Positions 1-8,397 of a stretch of DNA of 64,000 bases are shown here, one piece after another; within the stretch, counting starts at the first letter, position 1; each line of letters starts with the position of its first letter. The stretch is from assembly GCA_029938085.1 (NCBI GenBank), contig JAPYOS010000005.1, forward strand, positions 1 to 64,000, given 5' to 3'. A program made the translations under genes and the position numbers. Source of the DNA: Oceanospirillaceae bacterium (lineage in GTDB: Bacteria > Pseudomonadota > Gammaproteobacteria > Pseudomonadales > Balneatricaceae). Under the pieces are notes generated by a model. That model ran no database searches, was not told where the DNA came from, and saw nothing but the letters and a program-made list of their open reading frames with translations.

Positions 1-148
1 CTCTCTGGGACGCCACGAATTCTATGTTTTGCCCACTTTCCGTGGGGCACAAACACACATAACACTATGTTTGTTATGCAATAATTACAAGCGCTGTTTC
101 ACTTTACGTATCTCATGTTGCCGCTGCTTAAGACAGGTGTAAGCCAAA

Positions 149-447
149 ATGTGTTACATTGGCGCCGAATATCTCCTTCAAAGAAATGGCATTTTTTACT
201 ACAACAGACGAATCCCAACGATGTTTTAGCGCAGTATGCCAGCACTCGCGTTGTATTCAGCCTAAAAACCCAATCACGTGTAGCAGCGCTGAAATCTGCA
301 GCTTCGGTAACTGGCCAGCTTGAGAAGCAATGGCTGCACTTCAAATCTGAACAGTGGCCAATACCTGTTCTCTCACACCTAGCCAAACCTAATATTGAAA
401 CCTGCACGCTGGAGCTACAGGGAGTTTCCAATATAGGGCAAGATTAG
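149..447 (+). pseudogene. Remnant of a phage-type tyrosine recombinase N-terminus
   Basis: Two overlapping plus frames together read like the start of a DUF6538-type site-specific integrase. From the ATG at 149 one frame gives YLLQRNGIFYYNRRIP, ending near 217. The frame of the ORF track entry at 115 then continues NDVLAQYASTRVVFSLKTQS and a helical stretch ending QWLHFKSEQWPIP. A one-base deletion around 215-218 would explain the switch. Only about 90-100 residues are present. The catalytic domain with its R-H-R-Y residues is missing, so no active recombinase is made. The family assignment comes from recall of the typical Y-L-x-x-R-x-G-x-F-Y-x-x-R-R-x-P opening. Bases 448-615 after it show nothing I can name. 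Confidence 0.6.
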
Positions 448-615
448 TTTATCAGCTGTAAAGGGCGTATTGTTTTTATTCAAGCCTAAGGAGCATAACG
501 AATTAAATCTTCGGCTAACGCCATTATATCAGGTCACACTAGCAGGATCTTATTTATCACCAACAGACTGTACGTTGGCCCGTAACGGGCATAGATTCTC
601 AATGTTGGCTGATGA

Positions 616-1332
616 TTAAACCAAACAATGCTTAGGATATGTAATGTGCGCCAGATGGTGGCACCAAACTTGTGACAACGAACCATCCGCAACTAGGCTG
701 CTCAAAGCGCCATCAATAGACGATTTTAATTCAACTTGGTGTTTCTGCATTGCCGCACCCCACAAATTAGCACTACTAACCGTGAACGCAAGCCTAAAGC
801 GAGCGTCTGCCAGAAGCGCTCCAAATGCTGGCTCGTCATCCACTACTGCATCAACTTCGCCCTGCTCTAAAGCATCAATCATATCGGCAAAAACATCATC
901 TGACTGGCCCGTAAATGCAATTGGCCGACACCCCGACCATGTTTTAGCTAATGCCATATTAGTACTATCCTCGATGGCCGCCACTTTTAAGCCTAACAGG
1001 TCTAACGGGCTGGAGATGTTTGAGTCGCCACCTACTAATACGGACTCGTCAAAAGCTGCGTAGGGTCTGGAAAAGAGTAACCTTTCTTCCCTAGCAGTAG
1101 TGACGGCGCAACCGCACCATATCGCATCTGCTCGATTAGCCAACAATGCCGGCTCAAATTCAGACCAACGCTCAAATAGCCAATTCAGCTCCAATCCCAA
1201 CTGCTGGGCTAGCATTTTGGCCACCTCGGGTTCATATCCGAAGCGATGGCCCTGAGCATCAGTACTAAACAGAGGCATGGCATCTAGAGTTGCGCAAATC
1301 AGTGTTAAGCAGCCATCTTTGACGGTTTTCAT
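616..1332 (-). CDS. Family 3 solute-binding-fold protein without a signal peptide
   Basis: The 238-residue product has the type 2 periplasmic binding fold of amino-acid ABC transporters (SBP_bac_3): an N-terminal strand opening CLTLICATLDAMPLFS, a central GLKVAAIEDSTNMALAK hinge region and the DAVVDDEPAFGALLAD segment. It is close to full length for the domain but starts MKTVKDGCLTL, with no hydrophobic leader, so it should stay in the cytoplasm. The ATG at 1332 overlaps the TGA of the upstream PhyH gene (TGATG), which implies translational coupling. The track start one codon earlier is a GTG. No permease or ATPase gene is adjacent. It may sense or bind the substrate or product of the dioxygenase, or be an enzyme of the cyclohexadienyl dehydratase kind; both are guesses. 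Confidence 0.75.
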   Translation of the reverse strand: MKTVKDGCLTLICATLDAMPLFSTDAQGHRFGYEPEVAKMLAQQLGLELNWLFERWSEFEPALLANRADAIWCGCAVTTAREERLLFSRPYAAFDESVLVGGDSNISSPLDLLGLKVAAIEDSTNMALAKTWSGCRPIAFTGQSDDVFADMIDALEQGEVDAVVDDEPAFGALLADARFRLAFTVSSANLWGAAMQKHQVELKSSIDGALSSLVADGSLSQVWCHHLAHITYPKHCLV

Positions 1333-2204
1333 CACACTGCCTCCAAAGGTTTTAAGTAGTCATCTAGGGCGCTGGTTCTGCTGCCATCCTCGTGCCACAG
1401 AATCGGAAAATAATTCTCATCTAACTGATTATCGGCCAAGTGCTTATAACGGCTGTAGGTAGGACCTATGCCCTGCTCAAACTTTGCGGGGTTATATTCT
1501 GCATCATGGCGCATCAAGTGGAGAACCAAAGCTCGCCGTGGTGAAGCAGAGTGGTTAGCTCCAGAACCATGCCAGGTCCAACCATGATGTACAGAACCTC
1601 CACCTGCTTTAACTTCTACGTACTCAACTTGAGGTTCAACACCTTGTTTTAGCGCAGCTTTCTGCATTGGCTGGCGGTAGTTATCTGGCCCATGAAACTC
1701 ACCCTCAGGTGACCCTTGTGTCCACTCGTGCGAACGGGTCACAAACTCCAATGTGCCTCCAGCTTCAGACGTCTCGTCAAGGGCAATCCAACAGGATATC
1801 AGGTCACTCGGGCTAAACCATGACAAATAGGCGCTATCTTGATGATATCCAAGGGACCGCGCGCCGGGTGGCTTCCAAAGCATGTTGTCGATCATAATTC
1901 GGATGCCTGGCCAACCGGCCAACTGTGCCACATTACGACCCAAGGACTCACTTAACACAACCTGCGCAATGCGCCTATTTGCCTTCCATCCATTACACAC
2001 TTGACGCGTCAGGCTTGGGTCTCCAGTGCCCTGCTGCCAGTTTACTTCGTCAGGCGTAACACCCGTTTCAAAGGTACCGGTAAATACCTCATCAAATGCT
2101 TGATGCAATTGGGTTAGTTGCGTAAGAGGCAGTATTTCATCGATTATAAGGTAACCTTGTTGCCGATATTTTAACTTATCACGATCCGTCGGATTGAATA
2201 ACAT
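1332..2204 (-). CDS. PhyH-family Fe(II)/2-oxoglutarate dioxygenase
   Basis: The 290-residue protein matches phytanoyl-CoA dioxygenase-like hydroxylases. The metal ligands are visible as an HxD pair in GYHQDSAYLSWF (H121, D123) and a distal histidine in GGGSVHHGWTWHGSG (around H206-H212), with the 2OG-binding arginine likely in SPRRAL just after. Members hydroxylate an aliphatic C-H using O2 and 2OG in the cytosol; substrates range from acyl-CoAs to ectoine and amino acids, and nothing here fixes the substrate. It is the first gene of a two-gene unit with the leaderless binding protein and is divergent from an Lrp/AsnC regulator that probably controls it. The ATG at 2204 gives normal family length. 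Confidence 0.85.
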   Translation of the reverse strand: MLFNPTDRDKLKYRQQGYLIIDEILPLTQLTQLHQAFDEVFTGTFETGVTPDEVNWQQGTGDPSLTRQVCNGWKANRRIAQVVLSESLGRNVAQLAGWPGIRIMIDNMLWKPPGARSLGYHQDSAYLSWFSPSDLISCWIALDETSEAGGTLEFVTRSHEWTQGSPEGEFHGPDNYRQPMQKAALKQGVEPQVEYVEVKAGGGSVHHGWTWHGSGANHSASPRRALVLHLMRHDAEYNPAKFEQGIGPTYSRYKHLADNQLDENYFPILWHEDGSRTSALDDYLKPLEAV

Positions 2205-2288
2205 AACGATTTAAATTCCGCTTTTAATTATTTAATCAGTATATATAATATGATTATCACGATTCAAACGAATTATTATTGGAATGTA

Positions 2289-2759
2289 ATGAAAAAATAT
2301 GAATTTGACCGAATAGATTTCAAGTTGTTGGATCTGCTACAGAAGGATGCTCGATTGTCCAACAAACAACTTGCGTCAGCCGTCAATTTGGCCCAATCAA
2401 GTTGCCACGAACGACTAAAGCGACTGTGGACAAGCGGCGTCATTAAGACCGCTAAAGCCCACCTAGACAGTGAAAAAATTGGCTTTACGATCAGCGCTTT
2501 TTTTATGATTGGTATCTCCAAGCACGAGCAGCAAACCATTGATCTATTGCTGGATGAGATGCACATGATTCCCGAAGTGCAAGCGTCCTTTTTAATCACT
2601 GGGCGATACGATCTAATGGTGCAGGTCATCGCTCTAGATATGACACATTTGCGAGACTTAGCCTACCAACACTTCACCCACCGAGCGGTGATTACACGTT
2701 TTGAAACGTCCATCATCTATCAAGGTCGAGAAAACTTTAGTGTGCCTTTAGACACCTAA
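2289..2759 (+). CDS. Lrp/AsnC-family transcriptional regulator (full-length copy)
   Basis: About 156 residues: an N-terminal winged helix (DFKLLDLLQKDARLSNKQLA, with SSCHERLKRLW as recognition helix) and a C-terminal RAM ligand-sensing domain (VQASFLITGRYDLMVQVIA). The track start at 2250 adds 13 unlikely residues, so I take the ATG at 2289, which gives MKKYEFDRIDFK and normal family length. It is divergent from the PhyH/binding-protein pair with an 84-base gap, the usual layout for local control by an amino-acid-like ligand. Its last 86 codons recur as an exact copy at 11533-11790, where the DNA-binding half is missing. This copy is the intact one. Confidence 0.88.
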   Translation: MKKYEFDRIDFKLLDLLQKDARLSNKQLASAVNLAQSSCHERLKRLWTSGVIKTAKAHLDSEKIGFTISAFFMIGISKHEQQTIDLLLDEMHMIPEVQASFLITGRYDLMVQVIALDMTHLRDLAYQHFTHRAVITRFETSIIYQGRENFSVPLDT

Positions 2760-2929
2760 ATAAGGCCATTGGCAGTACCTTATGCGAAGCTCAATCCAAC
2801 AATTGGCGAAGGCTTGTTATTAGCCCGCTAGAGGCGTTACTTTCTAGCTTATGACAACACACACGTGGCTGTCGGAACCTATACCTAAACGGCCTCCTTG
2901 AGCCACTAAGTCGGTGATAGGGAAAATGC
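2502..2929. repeat. Left copy of a split direct repeat (lrp 3' end plus hutF pieces)
   Basis: Bases 2502-2858 match 11533-11889 without a difference that I can find (357 bp). From 2856 the sequence instead matches 12206-12279 (74 bp, one mismatch at 2910 versus 12260) until 2929. The two matches meet at a three-base shared AAC, so this copy lacks 319 bp of hutF that the right copy keeps. After 2929 and before 2502 the two loci differ completely. Confidence 0.93.
2791..2929 (-). pseudogene. Rearranged remnant of hutF (formimidoylglutamate deiminase)
   Basis: On the minus strand this stretch carries an internal hutF piece (IFPITDLVAQGGRLGIGSDS) fused to the last codons of the gene (LESNASSGLITSLRQLLD). 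The join removes 319 bp relative to the intact gene at 11822-13180. Since 319 is not a multiple of three, the frame is broken as well. Everything 5' of the internal piece is replaced by unrelated sequence from 2930 on. It cannot encode a deiminase and is useful only as a scar of the rearrangement. Confidence 0.9.
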
Positions 2930-3157
2930 GGCATTGTCTCAGGAGACGTAGAGCACCGTGGTTTTTGTTTTGTCGAACAAACAGCGTCAAACGCAAATGA
3001 TTATGTGCCAATCGAGAGCAGTAAAAGCTGATGGAGTATTGGTAATAGACCTGTAATTGTGCAGATAAATTTTGAGCCTTAAGTGGATAGAGGTCTTCAC
3101 TTATACCCCTTGTATGATAGACTTTAAAACAATATTGCTATTTAAAGGGTTAGTTTT
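2930..3157. other. Intergenic region before the LuxR-type gene
   Basis: This stretch joins the hutF scar to the LuxR-type gene. It should hold the promoter of that gene; the AT-rich segment ending TTTAAAGGGTTAGTTTT lies directly before its ATG. I see no convincing coding content. A short open minus frame (LRLTLFVRQNKNHG) runs into the hutF scar but I do not recognise it. Confidence 0.4.
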
Positions 3158-3970
3158 ATGGCTCGTCACGACTTACGCTGGTTATCCAGAGCTACGGCAA
3201 TGTTAATGACGGCTACCCCTAGCTCAAAATTTCCTCGCTTGTTACGCCTTTTATTACGCTCTCAATTACCTTTTAGCAATATGATTTTGGTGACTTATCC
3301 ACCGCACAGTAAACCTATAAGTCTCTATAGTTGGTTACCCAATACACGGCTAAACAGCCATTATGAGGAACATTACCTCACCCACACCTACCAGCTAGAC
3401 CCCTTTTACCAAATATCCTCTGCCCCATATCGGCCAGGCAGCTACCAGTTGCGAGACCTTGCCCCAGACCGTTTTTTCCACAGTGAATACTACCAAAAGT
3501 ACTACCGCGGAAGTTCTATGGTGGATGAAATAGGGCTCGTCACCCAACTCGACACTGGCGACCACATACACTTGTCCATAGGCCGCAACCAAAGTCTGGG
3601 CCGATTTAGCCGTGTGGAAGTTAATTTCCTTAAGGACATTGAACTTGTGTTGTGTAGCTTAATTAAAGGCTACGGTGAAACACAGGTTAAAAACAGACCT
3701 AAAATCAAGCCCGAAAAGCATCAGCCACTTGAGGACCGACTACAAAAGCATATAGAAGACATGCCTAACGTTTGCGCTCTCACTAGACGCGAGTCTGAAG
3801 TGGCTGCACTGGTACTAAAGGGGCATTCCAGTTTGTCTGCAGGCTTAGTGTTAAATATCGCCTTAGACACGGTAAAAGTTCACCGTAAACATTTGTACCG
3901 TAAACTACAGGTAGGCAGCCAAGCCGAGCTATTCGCCCGGCTTTCACACCTATTGGTGCGATTGCCTTAA
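3158..3970 (+). CDS. LuxR-family transcriptional regulator
   Basis: 270 residues with a C-terminal LuxR/FixJ-type helix-turn-helix: LTRRESEVAALVLKGHSS followed by ALDTVKVHRKHLYRKLQVGS. The N-terminal about 190 residues have no receiver domain and no clear autoinducer-binding signature, so the signal is unknown. The gene converges on the aminotransferase with only 9 bp between the stops. LuxR proteins of this shape often sit beside class III aminotransferase and polyamine genes in gammaproteobacteria, so control of the adjacent polyamine locus is a reasonable inference. Confidence 0.85.
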   Translation: MARHDLRWLSRATAMLMTATPSSKFPRLLRLLLRSQLPFSNMILVTYPPHSKPISLYSWLPNTRLNSHYEEHYLTHTYQLDPFYQISSAPYRPGSYQLRDLAPDRFFHSEYYQKYYRGSSMVDEIGLVTQLDTGDHIHLSIGRNQSLGRFSRVEVNFLKDIELVLCSLIKGYGETQVKNRPKIKPEKHQPLEDRLQKHIEDMPNVCALTRRESEVAALVLKGHSSLSAGLVLNIALDTVKVHRKHLYRKLQVGSQAELFARLSHLLVRLP

Positions 3971-3979
3971 CTCAGTAGC

Positions 3980-5371
3980 CTAAAGGTAACCGTCAGCACG
4001 CAAATCAGCGGTGGTAGCTTCAATGCTTTGGCGTAAGGTTTGCACTAGAAAATCAACATTTTCACGGGTCAAGGTCAAAGGTGGAGATAACACATTCATG
4101 TGTGCCAAAGGCCGCACAATCAAACCTCGGGCTTGGCAATGATCAGCGATGCGATTGCCCACACTGGCGTCTGCATTAATCAACTCTTTAGTCTTCTTGT
4201 CTGCCACGTTTTCGATACACATCATGAATTTGCGCCCACGTACATTACCGACAATTTCCAGGTCACCTAAGCCCCTTACTTGTGCTTCAAAGTAGGCTCC
4301 TACATCCATCACCTGATCACAAAGGTTTTCACGCTCCATTATCTCAATGTTTTTCAGACCTGCCGCACAGCACACTGGGTGTCCGGAATAGGTGAATCCG
4401 TGAGTGAACAGGGCACCGTCAGACTGAGGCACACTAATCACCTCGTAGATATCATCGGATAAAACTGTAGCACCTAATGGCAGGTACCCAGAAGTAAGAC
4501 CCTTAGCGCAAGTAATGATGTCTGGCACTATGCCAAATTCAGCTTCCGATGCGAACATGTGTCCCAATCGGCCAAAGGCAGTCACTACCTCATCAGATAC
4601 GTACAAGAGTCCATACTTATGGCAAACGTCTAAAGTGCGCTTATGATAGCCTTCGGGTGGCACAATAACGCCACCAGCGCCCATAATGGGTTCCGCAAAA
4701 AAGGCGGCCACATTGTCGGGGCCTAGTTCTAAAATTTTGTCTTCAAGCTCTTGCACTTTAGCGTCACAGAAGTCTTCCACACTCATGCCCTCTGGGCGAC
4801 GATATGGGTTAGGGCAAGCAATGTGATGTACCATTTCGCGGTCAATATCAAAGCCGTCATGGTCAAAAGCCACCCCGGTGAGAGACATCGCCATGTAAGT
4901 GCTACCGTGGTAACCATCCACTCGGGAAATGAGTTTTTTCTTATTGGGTTTTCCTAACTGATTGAAGTAGAAGTGAATAATTCTCACCGCTGTATCATTC
5001 GCTACGGAGCCACCACAACCAAAAAAAACATGATTAAGATTGCCTGGCGCTAACTCGGCAATTTTAGCCGCCAAAGCTGCTGCAGGCTCTGTAGTATGAT
5101 GGCCAAAACTAGAAAAATAGGGGATTTTAGTAATTTGATCGGCGATAGCCTGAGCCATTTCTTCCCGAGCATAACCAATGTTCACGCACCATAAGCCGGC
5201 GATACCATCCAAAAAGGTGTTGCCTTCACTGTCAGACACACTCACGTTATCACTGTCCGACAAAATCATAGAGCCCGACTCTTTAAAGGTAGAGAAGTCT
5301 GTCCAGGGGTGAATATTGTGATCTTTATCTTGTTGCCAAATTTTCTGCGTATGACGTGATAGGTCAGACAT
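3980..5371 (-). CDS. spuC: Class III aminotransferase, probably putrescine/polyamine:pyruvate type
   Basis: A 463-residue PLP enzyme of fold type I. Visible hallmarks are the aspartate motif YVSDEVVTAFGR (D260), the Schiff-base lysine in ITCAKGLTSGYLPLG (K290) and the EPIMGAGGVIVPP segment. Length and motifs fit the SpuC/omega-aminotransferase group, which transfers the amino group of putrescine or a related diamine to pyruvate and yields 4-aminobutyraldehyde in the cytosol. Its neighbours are a PotFGHI-like importer and an aldehyde dehydrogenase, the other steps of putrescine uptake and conversion to GABA. Exact donor specificity cannot be read from the sequence; beta-alanine or other omega-amino donors remain possible. 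Confidence 0.85.
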   Translation of the reverse strand: MSDLSRHTQKIWQQDKDHNIHPWTDFSTFKESGSMILSDSDNVSVSDSEGNTFLDGIAGLWCVNIGYAREEMAQAIADQITKIPYFSSFGHHTTEPAAALAAKIAELAPGNLNHVFFGCGGSVANDTAVRIIHFYFNQLGKPNKKKLISRVDGYHGSTYMAMSLTGVAFDHDGFDIDREMVHHIACPNPYRRPEGMSVEDFCDAKVQELEDKILELGPDNVAAFFAEPIMGAGGVIVPPEGYHKRTLDVCHKYGLLYVSDEVVTAFGRLGHMFASEAEFGIVPDIITCAKGLTSGYLPLGATVLSDDIYEVISVPQSDGALFTHGFTYSGHPVCCAAGLKNIEIMERENLCDQVMDVGAYFEAQVRGLGDLEIVGNVRGRKFMMCIENVADKKTKELINADASVGNRIADHCQARGLIVRPLAHMNVLSPPLTLTRENVDFLVQTLRQSIEATTADLRADGYL

Positions 5372-5492
5372 AGTTAACGCTCCTCGTTATAGCCGCTATA
5401 TGCTGCGTGTTAATTAACAAATTGATGTTGCGCTTTTGCGCGGTTCGACTTGACCCTGATGTAATATGGTACCTAGTAGAACATTAATGCCC

Positions 5493-5531
5493 GCAGAGAG
5501 CCGATGGCAGGCGTTGCCATCGGCTCTCTGC
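5493..5531 (-). terminator. Long hairpin between potF-like gene and aminotransferase gene
   Basis: A perfect 17-bp inverted repeat (GCAGAGAGCCGATGGCA and its complement) with a 5-base loop lies downstream of the potF-like stop and upstream of the aminotransferase start, both on the minus strand. Neither side has a long T run, so it may be a terminator, a processing site or a 3' stabiliser that lets transporter and enzyme be expressed at different levels. Confidence 0.6.
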
Positions 5532-5601
5532 GTTTATACACAAAGGGCTGGAGGGTCCATATACAAACAGCACCATTAATGCCCCTCCGTTTATTACCCT
5601 G

Positions 5602-6636
5602 TTATTTTCTTAAGTTAGTCCAAATTTGGTCATAAACAGATTGAGTTGCTTGGTCACACACTTGAACAAACTCAGCCTTTATACCTGCGCGAGGATTAGA
5701 CTCGGGAGAGGTACGCAACGCTTCATCTAACAAAGGTGTAACACCGTCGACACCAGCAGAATATTGGGCATAGTTAGTAACTAGAGCAATGTTCTCAGGC
5801 ACTAACAAGAAGTCCATAAACTTAAGTGCGTTTGCACGGTTAGGCGCATCTTTTAACAACACCACATTATCCATCCATACTAAGTAGCCTTGGTCTGGGT
5901 AGGCGTATTCAATATTTGCACCTTCCGAACGGGCTTTAGCGCTGTAGCCATTCCAAATCATACTGACTGCGGCATCGCCTGATACTAATAAGTCTTTGGT
6001 GGTATCCGAGTTGAAGGAAGCCCAGTGTTGCTTAGCATCTAACAGCATGGCGTTAAGTGCCTTGAGCTGGTCGCGGTCAGTGCTACACTGAGGAATATCC
6101 ATGTGTAGGGCTGCTAAAGCCATCACCTCTCCTTGGGAATCAAGCATATTGATTTTGCCCGAAAGCGATGCTGGTGGATTAAATATCAAGTTGGTGTTGT
6201 GCACGTTACCTGGGTGCACGTCTTTGTTTACAGAGAAGGAGGTAGAACCCCACTGGTAAGGAATAGAGTAGGTGCGTCCTTGGTCAAACGGCACATCCAT
6301 CCACATGTCTTGAATGTTACCCTTATTGGCCAATTCACCCTCTGCAATGGAGCCTACCATGCCTGAGCCAGCCATAATTTCCACCATATAGTCGCCAGGT
6401 ACTGCAACGTCATAAGTGCCCATGGCACCGGCTTTCAAGTTTGCCAACATAGATTCGTTAGAGTCATAGGTGTCCATTACGACGGCGATACCGGTTTCTT
6501 CAGTAAACTTATCGATCACCGACTGCGGTAGGTATTCAAACCAGTGGTAAACCACCACTTCTTCTTGAGCTAATGCGGTTTGTGCTGTTAATGATAGAAC
6601 AGCAGCGGCAGATAGGGTTTTCAGAAATTTTCTCAT
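5602..6636 (-). CDS. potF: Spermidine/putrescine-binding periplasmic protein (PotF/PotD type)
   Basis: 344 residues with a Sec signal peptide (MRKFLKTLSAAAVLSLTAQT, cleavage probably after ALA near residue 23). The mature protein opens with the family hallmark VVVYHWFEYLPQSVIDKF and has TYDVAVPGDYMVEIM and IPYQWGSTSFSVNK. PotF/PotD proteins bind polyamines in the periplasm and deliver them to the PotHI permease. The gene lies 20 bp downstream of the potI-like stop with GGAG before the ATG. Here the binding protein is the last gene of the transporter set (potG-H-I-F order), unlike the E. coli potFGHI order. Whether it prefers putrescine or spermidine is not visible. Confidence 0.92.
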   Translation of the reverse strand: MRKFLKTLSAAAVLSLTAQTALAQEEVVVYHWFEYLPQSVIDKFTEETGIAVVMDTYDSNESMLANLKAGAMGTYDVAVPGDYMVEIMAGSGMVGSIAEGELANKGNIQDMWMDVPFDQGRTYSIPYQWGSTSFSVNKDVHPGNVHNTNLIFNPPASLSGKINMLDSQGEVMALAALHMDIPQCSTDRDQLKALNAMLLDAKQHWASFNSDTTKDLLVSGDAAVSMIWNGYSAKARSEGANIEYAYPDQGYLVWMDNVVLLKDAPNRANALKFMDFLLVPENIALVTNYAQYSAGVDGVTPLLDEALRTSPESNPRAGIKAEFVQVCDQATQSVYDQIWTNLRK

Positions 6637-6656
6637 TATATACTCCAGGTTTTTAG

Positions 6657-7466
6657 TTATTTATTTTTATTATCAGCTTTAGCTACAAAATAGCTGATGG
6701 TTACGAACACCACAGACACGAGAAGTAGCGCAGTGGAAATGGCCATGATATTGGGTTTAATACCCATTTTTACAGCGCCAAAAATAGCCGTGGGTAGGGT
6801 TTCTACCCCCGCACCTTTGACAAAGTTGGTAATGATGAAGTCATCCAGCGAAACAATAAACGCCAGTAGATATCCGGAGATAATACCGGGCATCATCAGA
6901 GGTAGCAGGATACGCGTGAAGGTTTGCCGCTTAGTGGCATACAAATCCATTGCCGCTTGTTCATAGGTGTCTTCAATACCCTGCATTCGGGCCGCAATAG
7001 GCAGGTAAGCAAAGGGGATACAAAACACAATGTGGGCCAATATAATAGTTGTCAAACCACGACTAAAACCAATCGTATTGAAGAAAATCAAAGTGGCTAC
7101 GGCGGTAACAATTTCCGGCACCATCAAAGGCAAACTAAGCAAACCTAAAGACGCGGTGCGATACCTAGCCGCACCACCCCGCACAATAGCTGTCGCCGCA
7201 AGGGTAGCGATAGTTGTGGCCACAGTGGCCGACACTATGGCAATTATGAAGGAGTTCGAAGCCGCGACTTTAAATTTGGCAGACTCCGGCCCGGTAAACA
7301 TATCGAAGTACCAACGCAGTGAAAAACCTTGCCAAGTAATGATAGATTTTGAGTCGTTAAAGCTATAAATAGTAACGATGACCAAGGGCGCGTACAGAAT
7401 CACCAAGCACAACAGGGTGATGACACGAAAACCACGGTAGGTACGGATATCAGTTGAAGTATTAAT
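6657..7466 (-). CDS. potI: Polyamine ABC permease, PotI type, probably using an ATT start codon
   Basis: An inner-membrane permease of the binding-protein-dependent type, with about six membrane segments and the cytoplasmic EAA-like loop [20 protein letters not shown]. The track begins at a TTG (7412) that has no ribosome site and falls right at the first membrane helix. Homology to PotI suggests about 18 more residues ([19 protein letters not shown]). No ATG, GTG or other TTG exists in that stretch. An ATT at 7466 lies 8 bases after AGGGGGG, an excellent Shine-Dalgarno, and one base past the potH stop. I therefore propose ATT, giving 269 residues against about 281 in E. coli. Confidence 0.8.
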   Translation of the reverse strand: MNTSTDIRTYRGFRVITLLCLVILYAPLVIVTIYSFNDSKSIITWQGFSLRWYFDMFTGPESAKFKVAASNSFIIAIVSATVATTIATLAATAIVRGGAARYRTASLGLLSLPLMVPEIVTAVATLIFFNTIGFSRGLTTIILAHIVFCIPFAYLPIAARMQGIEDTYEQAAMDLYATKRQTFTRILLPLMMPGIISGYLLAFIVSLDDFIITNFVKGAGVETLPTAIFGAVKMGIKPNIMAISTALLLVSVVFVTISYFVAKADNKNK

Positions 7467-7467
7467 A

Positions 7468-8397
7468 CTATTGTCCCCCCTGTGGTTGCGCTTTTTTCTG
7501 CTGCCGCGAGAACACCATGAGTAATATCAACACCATGCTTAGCAAGATCATTGATGCCGCGGCACCAAATGGCCAGTTGCCGGCACTACCTTTGAATTGC
7601 TCTTCGATCAAGGAACCAATCATAAAGTTCTTTGCACCACCCAATAGATCGGGTGCCAAAAATGCACCCAAAGAAGGTACAAATACCAATATACAACCGG
7701 CGATAACTCCCGGCTTGATGCTCGGTAATATAACCCGAGTTAGGGTGGCGAATTTAGTGGCGTACAGGTCAGAAGCGGCTTCACTGAGGGTAAAATTATA
7801 ACGTTCTATGGAGGCATAAATGGGCAATACCATAAACGGCAAATAGCTATAAAACAGACCTAACTGAACCGCCAGGGCCGTGTTGATCAAGCGCAAAGGT
7901 TCATCGATCACTTCTATCATTAACAAAAAATCATTTAATGGACCGTTTTCGCGCAACAGAAACTTCATCGACACCGTGCGAATAAGCAGGTTAACCCAGT
8001 AAGGAATAGTAATGAGGAATACCCATACCGCTCGGCTGTTCTGAGGTCTAGTTGCGATGTAGTAAGCCGTGGGAAAGCCTAACAACAAGCTCAACACGGT
8101 AGCCAGGCCCGCTTGCCAAATGGAGCGCCAGTAGATACTAATGTAGGTCCACTCAATTTTGACAGGCTCATCCCCAAACAACCCACGATCGAAGAAAAAT
8201 TGATCGTAAGCTGCAAAAGTAAACTCCCATATAACACCACCACGAAACTCTTTAGTTAAAAAAGAGTAAACCAGCATGATGAGTACAGGGATAACCACTA
8301 AGATACTCAGCATCAACCAAGTTGGCATCAGTAACCATACCCGCTCTTTAGCGTAGGTATCAGTAACGGCTCCGGCCGCGCCTTTACTATGTTCCAT
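7468..8397 (-). CDS. potH: Polyamine ABC permease, PotH type
   Basis: 309 residues with an N-terminal cytoplasmic tail, a first membrane helix ([20 protein letters not shown]) and five further helices. The coupling loop reads [21 protein letters not shown]. It forms the heteromeric membrane channel with the PotI-like protein. Its ATG overlaps the potG-like TAA (TAATG), and its own stop is immediately followed by the potI start, so the three are translationally coupled. The length agrees with E. coli PotH (317). Confidence 0.92.
   Translation of the reverse strand: MEHSKGAAGAVTDTYAKERVWLLMPTWLMLSILVVIPVLIMLVYSFLTKEFRGGVIWEFTFAAYDQFFFDRGLFGDEPVKIEWTYISIYWRSIWQAGLATVLSLLLGFPTAYYIATRPQNSRAVWVFLITIPYWVNLLIRTVSMKFLLRENGPLNDFLLMIEVIDEPLRLINTALAVQLGLFYSYLPFMVLPIYASIERYNFTLSEAASDLYATKFATLTRVILPSIKPGVIAGCILVFVPSLGAFLAPDLLGGAKNFMIGSLIEEQFKGSAGNWPFGAAASMILLSMVLILLMVFSRQQKKAQPQGGQ

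Noticed and set aside
99-431. 110-aa minus-strand ORF
   Set aside because: It is antisense to the integrase remnant and its cysteine-rich translation has no protein-like features.
2930-3157. Short open minus frame containing LRLTLFVRQNKNHG that runs into the hutF scar
   Set aside because: It vaguely resembles a helical protein segment but I could not tie it to a family, and the frame has no start or continuity.
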